Source: Ammonifex sp.
GTDB lineage: Bacteria; Bacillota; Desulfotomaculia; Desulfotomaculales; Ammonificaceae
DNA length: 52,632 bases
Assembly: GCA_003604985.1 (NCBI GenBank)
Contig: QZIW01000073.1
Coordinates: forward strand, 1 to 52,632
Reading direction: 5' to 3'
Positions 18,785-28,437 of this stretch are shown here, piece by piece. The position numbers were made by a program, and so were the translations under genes. The notes beneath the pieces are model-generated. The model was not told where the DNA came from. It worked only from the letters and a program-made list of their open reading frames with translations, and made no database searches. Every line of letters begins with the position of its first letter. Positions within the stretch are counted from its first letter, which is position 1.

Positions 18785-18814
18785 TTGTTTTATGCGAGCC
18801 CGTTATGGTATCAT
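18785..18814 (+). promoter_or_regulatory. Candidate sigmaA promoter for the OLE RNA transcript
   Basis: TTGTTT (18785-18790) - 18 nt - TATCAT (18809-18814), about 45 nt upstream of the terminal helix. Confidence 0.35.
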
Positions 18815-18859
18815 AAATCATGAATAAAGCGTTTAAAAAGCTTATTCAAAAAAAGTAGT

Positions 18860-19449
18860 GGGTAAGTGACGCAGTATCCTAGTCAGGACCTCTCTTTTGA
18901 AGGCGGGCCTAAAAATCCGTTAAGGGCACATCGATGAAGTTCCTGGTGCTGGCTGCCGGCGCCCAGCCGGGGGTCGGTACTGGGAGTTAAGGCGGGAGGG
19001 CGAGCCGCAATGGCATGCGGGCGTAGACCCTGCCGCCGCGGAGACCCAAGTGCGTGGGGGAAAACCTTGATCCTATGGCTTGGGCTGGAACCTGTAACGT
19101 GGTACAAAAGCTGCGTGCAGAGTAGCCTGCCTTGAGTGGGCAGGGTGGATGCAAACAAACGCAGGTTTTGGGCATGGGGCCCGTTCCCGAAACCGGCAGA
19201 TCTGAAACCCTGACTGCAAAAGAGGCTAGGAAGAGAACGGTTCTGCAGGGGAAAACCCCTAGGCTGTCCGGACTCATGGGGCACTGCAGGGATTAAAGTG
19301 TGAGCTTAGTGGTAATCCAGTCCCGGTAGCGGTGACGCGCCGGGGGCGCCCTTAAAGGGAAACCGCCGGTACGGCAACGGCCGGTGGGTACCCGGGAAAT
19401 CCTACTGGACCTAAGGTACAGCGTTTACTTGCGGTGCTGTCACTTACCC
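18860..19449 (+). ncRNA. ole: OLE RNA (ornate large extremophilic RNA)
   Basis: ~590-nt region with no convincing coding ORF between ispA and an oapA-like gene. 18860-18870 GGGTAAGTGAC is perfectly complementary to 19439-19449 GTCACTTACCC. Internal hairpins include CCTGCC(19126-19131)/GGGCAGG(19138-19144) and GGGGAAAACCCC. The xseB-ispA-[RNA]-oapA-dxs context is the known OLE neighbourhood. Confidence 0.85.
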
Positions 19450-19575
19450 TATTTTGAGGAAATGAAGTCGGGGATGAAGATGTATGTTCAAAAAGGTTGA
19501 ACAGACTGAAAATCGGCTCTCCGATTTGTGATAATTAAATCAATAAGGTCATCGACAACATGAGGTGATACTTGT

Positions 19576-20187
19576 TTGCCGCAAAACCTGCCCCGCCGTC
19601 CGTTATCAAGACACGTTTTTAAGGTCCTGATATGGACGTTTGCTGCCACGGTTTCCTTTGCTTTCGTTTCGGAGAGCTTAGTACGGCGGCTGGAAGCGAT
19701 AGGGCTCGCCGTTTTTCTGTTGATGATAATCATTGCGGTAAACATAGCGTTCGACATTTTGGGTACCGCGGCGACGGCAGCTACGGAGGCGCCGCTTAAC
19801 GCCATGGCGGCCCGCAAAGTGAGCGGCGCACAGGAAGGGTTGCACCTGGTCAAGAACGCAGACAAGGTGGCCAATTTCTGCAACGATGTGATCGGAGACG
19901 TTTCGGGGATAATTGCCGGTGCCCTTGGGATTACGTTAATGTCCCGGGCACTTTTGGCGTGGCCCAAGACCAGCGAACTGTGGCTCAACATCCTGGTGAC
20001 TGCAAGTATCGCGTCCGTAACCGTAGCCGGAAAGGCCATGGGGAAACGAGTGGCGGTGACGCAGGCCAACCAGGTTATTTTTTTGGCGGGCCGGGTTATA
20101 GCCGGCTACCGGCGGGTAATTAACCTTCTAAGTGGAAGAAGCGGGAAGAATGCGAAGAAGAAGGTGCGGAGTATTGGGCGTTCTTGA
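19576..20187 (+). CDS. oapA: OLE-associated protein OapA-like multi-pass membrane protein
   Basis: 203 aa, several TM helices with basic termini; TTG start with GAGGTGA upstream; directly downstream of the OLE candidate and upstream of dxs. Confidence 0.75.
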   Translation: MPQNLPRRPLSRHVFKVLIWTFAATVSFAFVSESLVRRLEAIGLAVFLLMIIIAVNIAFDILGTAATAATEAPLNAMAARKVSGAQEGLHLVKNADKVANFCNDVIGDVSGIIAGALGITLMSRALLAWPKTSELWLNILVTASIASVTVAGKAMGKRVAVTQANQVIFLAGRVIAGYRRVINLLSGRSGKNAKKKVRSIGRS

Positions 20188-22066
20188 AAAGATAAATTCG
20201 CCGGCCGATTTGAGAAAACTGGACCCGGCGAAATTGGACACACTGGCGCTCGAAATGCGGAGCTTATTAATCGAGACGGTGTCCAAAACCGGCGGGCACC
20301 TCGCGCCCAATCTCGGGGTGGTCGAGCTGACCATCGCGCTGCACAGGGTTTTTAACACGCCGAAGGACAAGCTCATCTGGGACGTCGGGCACCAGTGCTA
20401 CGTCCATAAAATCATCACCGGGCGGCGGGAAGGCTTCGCTACGCTCAGGCAGTTCGGCGGTTTGAGCGGTTTTCCGTCACGCGAAGAGAGCATCTACGAC
20501 ACTTTTGGCACAGGGCACGCGAGCACCTCAATTTCCGCAGCCCTCGGTCTTGCAAAAGCGCGCGATTTAAACCAGGACAACCATGCCGTGGTGGCCGTAA
20601 TAGGCGACGGTGCTTTGACGGGTGGAATGGCCCTCGAGGCTCTTAACCATGCCGGACACATTAAGGCAAACATCATTGTTGTCTTAAATGACAACGAGAT
20701 GTCCATAGCCAGGAACGTCGGTGCTCTATCCGGGTACTTGACCAGACTGAGAACCGATCCGATGTACCACCGTTCGCGGGAGGAGTTCGAGAGCCTGATC
20801 CAAAAGATTCCGGCAATAGGCCCCAAGATGTTCCGCATTCTCGACCGCCTCAAGGACAGCGTTAAATATCTGGTCGTTCCGGGCATGTTCTTTGAAGAAC
20901 TCGGTTACACGTATCTCGGGCCTGTTAACGGGCACAACATTACGGCTTTGCTCAATACTCTTGATAAAGCCAAAGCCTTAAAGGGGCCGGTTCTCGTCCA
21001 CGTCGTGACGAGGAAAGGTATGGGGTACCAGCCTGCGGAAAAAGACCCTGACCTGTTTCACGGTGTCGGTCCCTTCGAAGTAAAGTCCGGCCAGGTCGCG
21101 CGCTCGACACGGGTTTCCTACATGGAGGTTTTCGGTGAAACTCTCATGAAATTAGCGGAGGAAGACCCGAGGATTATCGCGATCACGGCCGCGATGCCCA
21201 CCGGAACAGGATTGAAGTCTTTTGCCAAACGTTTCCCGCACCGGTTCTTCGATGTTGGTATCGCGGAACAACACGCCGTGACATTGGCGGCCGGTCTTGC
21301 AGCCGGCGGGTGGCGTCCGGTGGTGGCTATCTATTCGACTTTCTTACAGAGGGCTTACGACCAGATTATTCACGACGTCTGCCTTCAGCGTTTGCCCGTT
21401 GTCCTGTCCCTGGACCGGAGTGGAATAGTAGGTGAAGACGGGGTCACCCACCAGGGGCTTTTTGACCTCGTGTACCTGCGTTCCGTACCCAACATGACGC
21501 TTATGGCCCCGCAAGACGAAAACGAGTTGCAGCACATGTTAAAGACGGCAGTCACTTACAACGGGCCCTGCGCGGTAAGATATCCTCGCGGTGGCGGCAC
21601 CGGGTGCGGACTCGACAAGGAACCTCAGGTATTGCCTTACGGACAGGGTGTGGTCTTACGGGACGGGAAGGACGTTAGCATCTTTGCCGTGGGATCCATG
21701 GTGGGCGTGGCCCTGGAAGCGGCTGACCTGCTCTCCCGTCAGGGAATTGAAGCGGCGGTCGTCAACGTGCGTTTTGTTAAACCGCTGGACGAAAAACTGC
21801 TTTTGCGTTACGCCAGACAAACGCAAAGGGTGGTGACAATAGAGGAGGGAATCCTCGCCGGCGGCTTTGGAAGCGCTGTGGGGGAACTCCTATTGGACAA
21901 CGGGCTCAGCGGTGTAGAGCTTATCCGGCGGGGTATAGACGATACCTTTGTTGAGCATGGCGCACCCGACATCCTCAGGAATAAATACGGTCTGACCGCG
22001 GGTGAAGTCGTCAAAGCGGTTACCCAACCAAGGCGGCGGCTTAAAGTGGCCTTCAAAAAATCGTAA
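20150..22066 (+). CDS. dxs: 1-deoxy-D-xylulose-5-phosphate synthase
   Basis: '[79 protein letters not shown]', transketolase signatures. Start is 20150 ATG or 20174 TTG (AAGAAGGTG upstream of the latter); either overlaps oapA. Confidence 0.95.
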   Translation: MRRRRCGVLGVLEKINSPADLRKLDPAKLDTLALEMRSLLIETVSKTGGHLAPNLGVVELTIALHRVFNTPKDKLIWDVGHQCYVHKIITGRREGFATLRQFGGLSGFPSREESIYDTFGTGHASTSISAALGLAKARDLNQDNHAVVAVIGDGALTGGMALEALNHAGHIKANIIVVLNDNEMSIARNVGALSGYLTRLRTDPMYHRSREEFESLIQKIPAIGPKMFRILDRLKDSVKYLVVPGMFFEELGYTYLGPVNGHNITALLNTLDKAKALKGPVLVHVVTRKGMGYQPAEKDPDLFHGVGPFEVKSGQVARSTRVSYMEVFGETLMKLAEEDPRIIAITAAMPTGTGLKSFAKRFPHRFFDVGIAEQHAVTLAAGLAAGGWRPVVAIYSTFLQRAYDQIIHDVCLQRLPVVLSLDRSGIVGEDGVTHQGLFDLVYLRSVPNMTLMAPQDENELQHMLKTAVTYNGPCAVRYPRGGGTGCGLDKEPQVLPYGQGVVLRDGKDVSIFAVGSMVGVALEAADLLSRQGIEAAVVNVRFVKPLDEKLLLRYARQTQRVVTIEEGILAGGFGSAVGELLLDNGLSGVELIRRGIDDTFVEHGAPDILRNKYGLTAGEVVKAVTQPRRRLKVAFKKS

Positions 22067-22067
22067 C

Positions 22068-22895
22068 ATGACCGTGAATCGACTGCGGTTGGACGTGTTT
22101 CTGGTTCAAAACGGTTACTACCCATCCAGGGAGCGCGCGCAGGCGGCAATTATTGCCGGCGCTGTTTATATCAACGGGGCCTGTGTACGGAAGCCCGGTC
22201 AGACCGTAAGTGACACCGACGCCATTGAACTCCGCGGCCGGGAAGTACCCTATGTGTCACGGGGCGGGCTTAAACTCGAACACGCCTTGAAGGCCTTCAA
22301 CATCAATCTCGACGCCAAAGTCGTAATCGACGCCGGCGCGTCTACAGGCGGTTTTGTTGATTGTGCTTTAGCTGCCGGGGCACGGCGTGTCTATGCCGTC
22401 GACGTCGGCTACGGGCAACTCGCCTGGAAACTTAGGACCGACCCGCGTGTGGTTGTCTTGGAACGCACCAACGTACGCTACCTGGACCCAAACACCCTTG
22501 ACGAACCCCCGGACTTTGCCACCATAGATTTGAGCTTCATATCCCTTGAGAAGGTGTTGCCACAAATAGGCCGGCTCTTGAAACCCGAAGGGGAAGGCGT
22601 GGCGTTGGTCAAACCTCAATTTGAAGCGGGACCGGAAAAGGTGGGCAAGAAAGGCGTCGTCCGCGATGCCGCGACCCATCTTATCGTCTGCCGACGGATC
22701 GTACAGTTCATCGGGAGTCTGAACTGGGAAGTGTTAAATTTCACATTTTCGCCCATCAAAGGTCCGGAAGGCAACATAGAATTCCTTGTTTATTTCAGCA
22801 AGGCTGCCGGACAGTCCTGGGAAGGCAGCATCAGTGAAATCGTAGACGCAGCCTGGGATTTTTTCGACAAGGGCAAGGTGTTGCCTGAACATTAG
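22068..22895 (+). CDS. tlyA: TlyA family rRNA methyltransferase/hemolysin-like protein
   Basis: S4 domain 'RLRLDVFLVQNGYYPSRERAQAAIIAGAVYING' plus FtsJ-like 'VIDAGASTGGFVDCALAAGARRVYAVDVGYGQLAWKLRTDPRV'. Confidence 0.92.
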   Translation: MTVNRLRLDVFLVQNGYYPSRERAQAAIIAGAVYINGACVRKPGQTVSDTDAIELRGREVPYVSRGGLKLEHALKAFNINLDAKVVIDAGASTGGFVDCALAAGARRVYAVDVGYGQLAWKLRTDPRVVVLERTNVRYLDPNTLDEPPDFATIDLSFISLEKVLPQIGRLLKPEGEGVALVKPQFEAGPEKVGKKGVVRDAATHLIVCRRIVQFIGSLNWEVLNFTFSPIKGPEGNIEFLVYFSKAAGQSWEGSISEIVDAAWDFFDKGKVLPEH

Positions 22896-22930
22896 GTCGG
22901 GTGACAAAATAATTAGGGGCGGCGGAGCAG

Positions 22931-23815
22931 ATGGAAATGAAGACGGTCGGTATGGTTCTGAACCCGACACTGGGCGATAGGGTCGCCGTTGCTGCCAGGG
23001 AACTACAGACTTACCTCGAACGGAAGGGGCTGAAAGTCCTTCTGCTTGACGAGCACGCGCCGCTGGTCGGCGAAAACGGGGTTGGCAAAGAGTTATTGCG
23101 TGACATCTGCGACTGCATTTTTGCGCTGGGTGGGGACGGCACCCTGCTTTCTACGGTCCAGATCGTTGCTCCAAGCGAAATTCCGGTCTTAGGGATTAAC
23201 CTCGGCGGTCTTGGTTTCTTGTCGGAACTGGGGCCAGAGGAACTCTACCCCGGGCTTGAGCGAATTCTGGCCGGCGATTTCCGGCTCGAACAACGCCTGC
23301 TTTTACGCGGGAAGGTTGAACGAAGTGATAAAGCGGTTAAAGAGGTGGTTTGCCTTAACGACTGCGTGGTAGGGCGGGGGGCGCTGAGCAGACCCTGCCG
23401 CCTGGAAGTGCGCGTAGACGGGTACTCCGCCATGAGGTTCAACGGGGACGGTATCATTGTCTCCACACCTACGGGGTCTACGGCCTATTCGTTTTCGGCC
23501 GGTGGACCGGTGGTCGAACCGGTTGTGGCGGCAATAGTCCTTACCCCGATCTGCCCTCATTCGTTTATGGTGCGACCGATGGTGCTCAACGCAAGCGCCA
23601 CGGTCAAGGTGCTGCTTGAAACGAGTGTTGCCGGAGTTAACCTGACTGTCGACGGGCAGGAGAGCATTCCGCTCATCGCGGGAGACAAGGTGGTCATTGA
23701 CCGTTATCCCCGTCAGTTGAAGCTGATAAGAGTTGCTGAGCGGAGCTTCTTTTGCGTTTTGCGGGAGAAACTGAGACTCGAGGGTCTCAAGGATTTCGTC
23801 TCCGATAAGGAGTGA
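22931..23815 (+). CDS. nadK: NAD kinase
   Basis: 'CIFALGGDGTLLSTVQI...PVLGINLGGLGFLSEL...GDGIIVSTPTGSTAYSFSAGGPVV'. Confidence 0.95.
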   Translation: MEMKTVGMVLNPTLGDRVAVAARELQTYLERKGLKVLLLDEHAPLVGENGVGKELLRDICDCIFALGGDGTLLSTVQIVAPSEIPVLGINLGGLGFLSELGPEELYPGLERILAGDFRLEQRLLLRGKVERSDKAVKEVVCLNDCVVGRGALSRPCRLEVRVDGYSAMRFNGDGIIVSTPTGSTAYSFSAGGPVVEPVVAAIVLTPICPHSFMVRPMVLNASATVKVLLETSVAGVNLTVDGQESIPLIAGDKVVIDRYPRQLKLIRVAERSFFCVLREKLRLEGLKDFVSDKE

Positions 23816-23822
23816 GGTCTAA

Positions 23823-24290
23823 ATGATTAAGCTCACGAGACATAATCAAATTCTTCAGATAATAAGCGACCGGGTTGTGAAAAGCCAACGTGACCTGGTG
23901 AAAGCCCTGTCGGAATCCGGTTTAAAGGTTACGCAGGCTACCGTATCCCGCGACATAAGAGAATTGGGGCTGATAAAAGTATCGTCTAAGAAGGGTATCC
24001 GTTATGTAACTCCGGAATCCCGGGTCAAGAATGTCAGAGAGGACGACCGTCTGCGGCGCCTGGTACGTAATGCCGTTACCCAGCTGGAAGACAGCCAGAA
24101 CCTGGTGGTGGTTAAAACATTACCAGGGGCGGCTCAGGGTGTCGCCTCCGCCATCGATCAGGCAAATTGGCCGGGGGTGATAGGAACGGTAGCCGGCGAC
24201 GATACGATCCTGGTGGTGGTAAAATCAAGCGTTAAGGCAACGGCGGTACGACAGCGTTTGAACAGGCTGATCTTCGGCGAAAAGGGTTAA
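23823..24290 (+). CDS. argR: Arginine repressor
   Basis: 155 aa; 'ALSESGLKVTQATVSRDIRELGLIKV', C-terminal 'VIGTVAGDDTILVVVK'. Confidence 0.93.
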   Translation: MIKLTRHNQILQIISDRVVKSQRDLVKALSESGLKVTQATVSRDIRELGLIKVSSKKGIRYVTPESRVKNVREDDRLRRLVRNAVTQLEDSQNLVVVKTLPGAAQGVASAIDQANWPGVIGTVAGDDTILVVVKSSVKATAVRQRLNRLIFGEKG

Positions 24291-24291
24291 G

Positions 24292-25944
24292 ATGCTGCAC
24301 ACGCTGACCATTAAGAATTTTGCCTTAATCGAGGATCTGACCCTCGAATTTGACCGGGGGCTAAACGTTTTAACCGGTGAAACAGGCGCCGGCAAGTCAA
24401 TAATCCTTGCAGCCCTCGAACTCGCCCTCGGTGAAAGAGCAACGGTTGACCGCATACGAACCGGCGCCGGAAAGGCGGTGGTCGAAGCAGTTTTTACGGT
24501 AAGTGAAGTTCCCGCCTGCCTGAAGGCGGCCGGCATCGAAGCAGATGAAGGGTGCCTCGCTTTTCGCAGGGAACTTTATCACCAGGGAAGGAGTACCTGC
24601 AGGATAAACGGTCAGACGGTTTCACTTGCCCTGTGCAGGGAAGCGGGCGAACAATTAATCGACTTTTTAGTTCAGGGCGAACACCGGGAGATTTACCTGT
24701 CGGGCAAGCAGGGGGAGATGTTGGACGCATTCGCCGGACTTACCACTGCGAGGCTGGAGCTTACAAAACTCTATCGCCGCTGGGCAAAAGCGAAAGAAGA
24801 CGCGGCGTACCAGGCGAGAATCCACGGCGAACGGCTCAGGCGCGCCGATACACTACGTTACCAGATCGCGGAAATCGACCGGGCAGCGTTCCGGGAAGGC
24901 GAGGTTGAAGAACTCCTGCTGGAAAAAGAGTGGCTCCGGAATGCGGAGCGGATTGTGGAAAAAGCGGTTAAGGGCGGAGCGTTGCTGGCCGGTCAGGAGC
25001 ATTCCGCGGCAGACATGATAGGGGAAGCGGCCGTAATCTTAGAGGAGATTGCCGGGTACAAGGGTTCGTTTAAACCGTACGCCGAAGGGCTAACAACGGC
25101 AACGCACTTGATAAAAGAGGCGGCCAGAGAGTTGGAGAGACTGGTGGACCGGACGGAATACGAGCCGCAGCGGATAGATGCGGTGGAAAAAAGATTGGAA
25201 CTCTTTGAGAATTTGCGGCGCAAGTATGGTAATACGGTCAAGGACATTGTTGACTACCGTGAAGAAGCAGCGCGTGAACTTCTGGTATTGGATCAGGAAG
25301 AAAAAGACGCGCTTCATTTGGAAACGGAAGTGGAAAGTTTAAGGTCGGAATGGGAGGTCCGCGCCAACGAGATTCGGCTCGCGCGCAAGAAATCTGCCCT
25401 GCGTCTCGAGAAAGAGATCGTAAATGAACTGGGAAGCCTGGGCATGGAGAGGACCTTGTTCCAAGTGGTTCTCAGGCCCCTTAAAGATACCCCCAACCAA
25501 CACGGCTTGGATGAAGTGGAGTTTAATTTTACCCCCAACCCGGGAGAACCGCTGAAACCCCTCACAAATACGGCTTCGGGCGGGGAAGCGGCACGCACGG
25601 CTTTTGCGCTCAAAGTGCTTACCGCCGCCAACGACCTGGTGGAAACGTTGTTCCTTGACGAGGTTGACACGGGAATCAGCGGGAAGGCGCTTGAAGCCGT
25701 TGCCGCCAGGATAGAGCATATCGCGCAACACAGGCAGGTACTCTGCATCACCCATCAGGCACTTATTGCCGCACGCGCTAATGTCCATCACCTGATTGTT
25801 AAACGGTTCGAAGAGGGCCGTTCTGTAATCGAGGTACTTCCCCTCAAGGAGGAAGAGGACAGAATAAGGGAATTGGTCCGGCTTGTTGGCGGTGATCCCG
25901 AAACAGCCCGCGAGCATGCGGGGAGGCTCCTGAAAAGCGGATAG
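24292..25944 (+). CDS. recN: DNA repair protein RecN
   Basis: 'MLHTLTIKNFALIEDLTLEFDRGLNVLTGETGAGKSIILAALELALGERA...FLDEVDTGISGKALEAVA'. Confidence 0.95.
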   Translation: MLHTLTIKNFALIEDLTLEFDRGLNVLTGETGAGKSIILAALELALGERATVDRIRTGAGKAVVEAVFTVSEVPACLKAAGIEADEGCLAFRRELYHQGRSTCRINGQTVSLALCREAGEQLIDFLVQGEHREIYLSGKQGEMLDAFAGLTTARLELTKLYRRWAKAKEDAAYQARIHGERLRRADTLRYQIAEIDRAAFREGEVEELLLEKEWLRNAERIVEKAVKGGALLAGQEHSAADMIGEAAVILEEIAGYKGSFKPYAEGLTTATHLIKEAARELERLVDRTEYEPQRIDAVEKRLELFENLRRKYGNTVKDIVDYREEAARELLVLDQEEKDALHLETEVESLRSEWEVRANEIRLARKKSALRLEKEIVNELGSLGMERTLFQVVLRPLKDTPNQHGLDEVEFNFTPNPGEPLKPLTNTASGGEAARTAFALKVLTAANDLVETLFLDEVDTGISGKALEAVAARIEHIAQHRQVLCITHQALIAARANVHHLIVKRFEEGRSVIEVLPLKEEEDRIRELVRLVGGDPETAREHAGRLLKSG

Positions 25945-25983
25945 TTTTCTGGATTCCTTGCCATTTTTATTTGGGCATAAAGG

Positions 25984-26025
25984 CGGGTTCTGCCGGGCAT
26001 TTTAAATGCCCGGAGGGAGAACCCG
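25984..26025 (+). promoter_or_regulatory. Hairpin embedding the spoIVB ribosome binding site
   Basis: Outer stem CGGGTTCT (25984-25991)/AGAACCCG (26018-26025); inner stem CCGGGCAT (25993-26000)/ATGCCCGG (26006-26013); AGGG of the SD lies in the asymmetric internal loop. Confidence 0.6.
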
Positions 26026-26029
26026 ATTG

Positions 26030-27376
26030 TTGCATAAAATGCGCCGCCCGGCGGCATTATCTTTTTTACTCCTTTTCCTTACAGCCACTTATGTTATCGC
26101 TGCATTTTGTCCGGTGCAACAAAATTTTGCCGTGGGGGAATTCTTCAATTTAAGAGAGTCATTCCCGCACTTTTTACACAAGCACCTTTCACTCAGCGCG
26201 GACCTTCCCAACCTTCCCCGCAGCCGCTGCCCGGAGTTTTCCGGGCAATTTCAAATGTCGACGCCGGGCAGGTTCCGTACACGGGTGACTTTGAACGGCA
26301 TAGTCCCGCTCCGTACCGTGATCGTGAATGTTCAGCCCGTACTGGAGGTATACCCGGGCGGCCAGGCAATAGGAGTACTAATGCACGCCCGGGGGGTAAT
26401 AATTGTTGATCACATACAGGTTACATGCGAAGATGGTCACACACGAAGCCCGGCAGCGCAAGCGGGTTTATCTGCCGGGGATGTCATTATCACAATTAAT
26501 GGCCGCCCGGCCGCCAACGAACACACAGTTAAGGAAGCGGTAGAACAGGCGGGCAGGGAAGGACGCCCTGTCGTGCTTGAGGTCAAGCGGAACGGCAAAT
26601 CAATGTATTTTTCGGTGATGCCGGTTTTTTGCCGGTCATCACGGTGTTATCGTATTGGACTGCTGATACGGGACTCTACAGCCGGTGTCGGCACGCTTAC
26701 TTTTTATCATCCCGCGACCCGGATGTATGGGGCACTGGGACACGTCGTAACCGAGGCCGCCAACATGGGACCGGTTGAATTGTCCGAAGGCCGTATAATC
26801 GAGGCATTCATTCAAGGCGTAAGGCCCGGGCAGCGCGGGAGGCCCGGAGAAAAAGTAGGGGTTTTCACGCAGACTTCGTCGTTATCAGGTTCAATCCAGA
26901 TTAACACGCCATACGGTATTTTCGGGAAATTGGAAAGACTGCCCGCTAACCCGCTGTGTCCCGAACCTATTCCGGTGGCCCTGGCGCACCAGGTCAAGCC
27001 GGGAGGCGCTGTAATGCTTACGGTGGTAAACGGGAAGATGCTCGAGCAGTTTGAAATTGAGATTACCAGGGTTAACATCGCCGGCCAAACCGGCAGAAAG
27101 GACGTAATTATTAAGGTAACCGACCCGCGGTTGCTCGGATCTACCGGGGGAATCATCCAGGGGATGAGCGGCAGCCCCATCATTCAGAAGGGTAAGCTTG
27201 TGGCAGCCGTAACGCACGTTTTCATAAGCAGCCCGGAGAGGGGATACGGTGTCTTTGCCGAGCGCATGGTGAGGGAATGCGGTTTATTATCCGAGAAAAA
27301 GGATGGCAAGCTATACGGCCTGTACAGAGATGTTTCGTCAAAAGTGTGTTGTAAAATACGAAAACGGCTCGTTTAA
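26030..27376 (+). CDS. spoIVB: SpoIVB peptidase (stage IV sporulation protein B)
   Basis: N-terminal TM, PDZ domain 'SPAAQAGLSAGDVIITINGRPA', peptidase S55 region 'YGALGHVVTEA...STGGIIQGMSGSPIIQKGKLVAAVTHVF'; start likely TTG at 26027 or 26030 after GGAGGG. Confidence 0.92.
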   Translation: MHKMRRPAALSFLLLFLTATYVIAAFCPVQQNFAVGEFFNLRESFPHFLHKHLSLSADLPNLPRSRCPEFSGQFQMSTPGRFRTRVTLNGIVPLRTVIVNVQPVLEVYPGGQAIGVLMHARGVIIVDHIQVTCEDGHTRSPAAQAGLSAGDVIITINGRPAANEHTVKEAVEQAGREGRPVVLEVKRNGKSMYFSVMPVFCRSSRCYRIGLLIRDSTAGVGTLTFYHPATRMYGALGHVVTEAANMGPVELSEGRIIEAFIQGVRPGQRGRPGEKVGVFTQTSSLSGSIQINTPYGIFGKLERLPANPLCPEPIPVALAHQVKPGGAVMLTVVNGKMLEQFEIEITRVNIAGQTGRKDVIIKVTDPRLLGSTGGIIQGMSGSPIIQKGKLVAAVTHVFISSPERGYGVFAERMVRECGLLSEKKDGKLYGLYRDVSSKVCCKIRKRLV

Positions 27377-27426
27377 ACATAAAAAAGGGGAAGTTTACCA
27401 TATTTAAAGTTTTTTAAAGGTTGCAG

Positions 27427-27453
27427 GAAGGAAAATTTTTGGCAGCGGCGAAA
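27427..27453 (+). promoter_or_regulatory. Candidate sigmaH promoter upstream of spo0A
   Basis: GAAGGAAAA (27427-27435; fits RNAGGAWWW) - 11 nt - GGCGAAA (27447-27453; one mismatch to RNNGAAT). Confidence 0.4.
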
Positions 27454-27513
27454 CGTTTAGTTATCAATTAGTTAAAAGTACGGGAGAGGCTAAGCAAAAG
27501 GGGGGAAATCGCA

Positions 27514-28287
27514 TTGATAGGTAAGACGGTAAGAGTACTTATTGCCGATGATAACAAGGAATTTTGTGAGCTTCTAAAGGATTTCTTAAACCAACAACCT
27601 GACTTTGAGCTAGTGGGTGTTGCTTATAACGGGCTTGAGGCCGTTGAGGTCATTGAGGAAACCCGGCCGGACGTGGTGATCCTGGACATAATCATGCCTC
27701 ACCTTGATGGCATAGGTGTACTGGAGAAGTTCGTGGGGAACACGCTCCCTTACCGCCCGAAATTCATCGTCCTCACAGCTTTGGGGCAGGAAGCCATTAC
27801 GCAAAGGGCTGTAGAGTTGGGAGCCGATTACTACGTGGTCAAACCGTTTAACTTCTCTGTACTGGCGAGCAGGATCCGGCAACTCGGCGACGGTTCGGCC
27901 ACAAAGACTCCTTTCGTTGTGCCCTCAAAACCGCGGAACCTGGACATGGCGGTTACGAATATTATCCATGAAATAGGAGTTCCGGCCCATATTAAAGGGT
28001 ACCATTACTTGCGTGACGCAATCTTAATGGTGGTTGATGAGATCAACTTGCTGGGCGGCATAACAAAGGAGCTTTATCCGATGATTGCCCAGAAATATAA
28101 CACAACTCCGAGCAGGGTGGAACGGGCCATCAGGCACGCGATCGAACTGGCATGGGACAGGGGTAATGTAGACGCCATCTCCAAGTTTTTTGGCTACACC
28201 GTTAACATGGCAAAGGGGAAACCCACAAATTCGGAGTTTATCGCGATGATTGCAGACAAACTACGCCTCGAAACGAGGGTGAGTTGA
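27514..28287 (+). CDS. spo0A: Sporulation transcription factor Spo0A
   Basis: Receiver '[16 protein letters not shown]...[20 protein letters not shown]' and DNA-binding domain '[28 protein letters not shown]...[20 protein letters not shown]'. Confidence 0.96.
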   Translation: MIGKTVRVLIADDNKEFCELLKDFLNQQPDFELVGVAYNGLEAVEVIEETRPDVVILDIIMPHLDGIGVLEKFVGNTLPYRPKFIVLTALGQEAITQRAVELGADYYVVKPFNFSVLASRIRQLGDGSATKTPFVVPSKPRNLDMAVTNIIHEIGVPAHIKGYHYLRDAILMVVDEINLLGGITKELYPMIAQKYNTTPSRVERAIRHAIELAWDRGNVDAISKFFGYTVNMAKGKPTNSEFIAMIADKLRLETRVS

Positions 28288-28318
28288 GAGGCCTGACCAA
28301 CCGGTCAGGTCTCTTTAC
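28287..28318 (+). terminator. Terminator after spo0A
   Basis: AGAGgCCTGACC-AACC-GGTCAGGtCTCT hairpin followed by TTTACTT. Confidence 0.7.
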
Positions 28319-28379
28319 TTGTACATAAACAATAACATGGGGGTATAGTAATTAGAGGGGAGTTCACAGGTAATCGTCC

Positions 28380-28407
28380 TTGACTTGTTCGCAGAAATTA
28401 ATATACT
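28380..28407 (+). promoter_or_regulatory. Candidate sigmaA promoter for steA operon
   Basis: TTGACT (28380-28385) - 16 nt - TATACT (28402-28407). Confidence 0.55.
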
Positions 28408-28437
28408 GGTCATGGGCAACAGTAATAAGGCGGCGAT

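Noticed and set aside
18883-19284. Minus-strand ORFs of 133 and 96 aa inside the OLE RNA region
   Set aside because: Low-complexity, basic composition without family features; explained by GC-rich structured RNA sequence.
19488-20069. 193-aa minus-strand ORF
   Set aside because: Antisense of oapA; Ala/Thr/Ser-rich shadow ORF.
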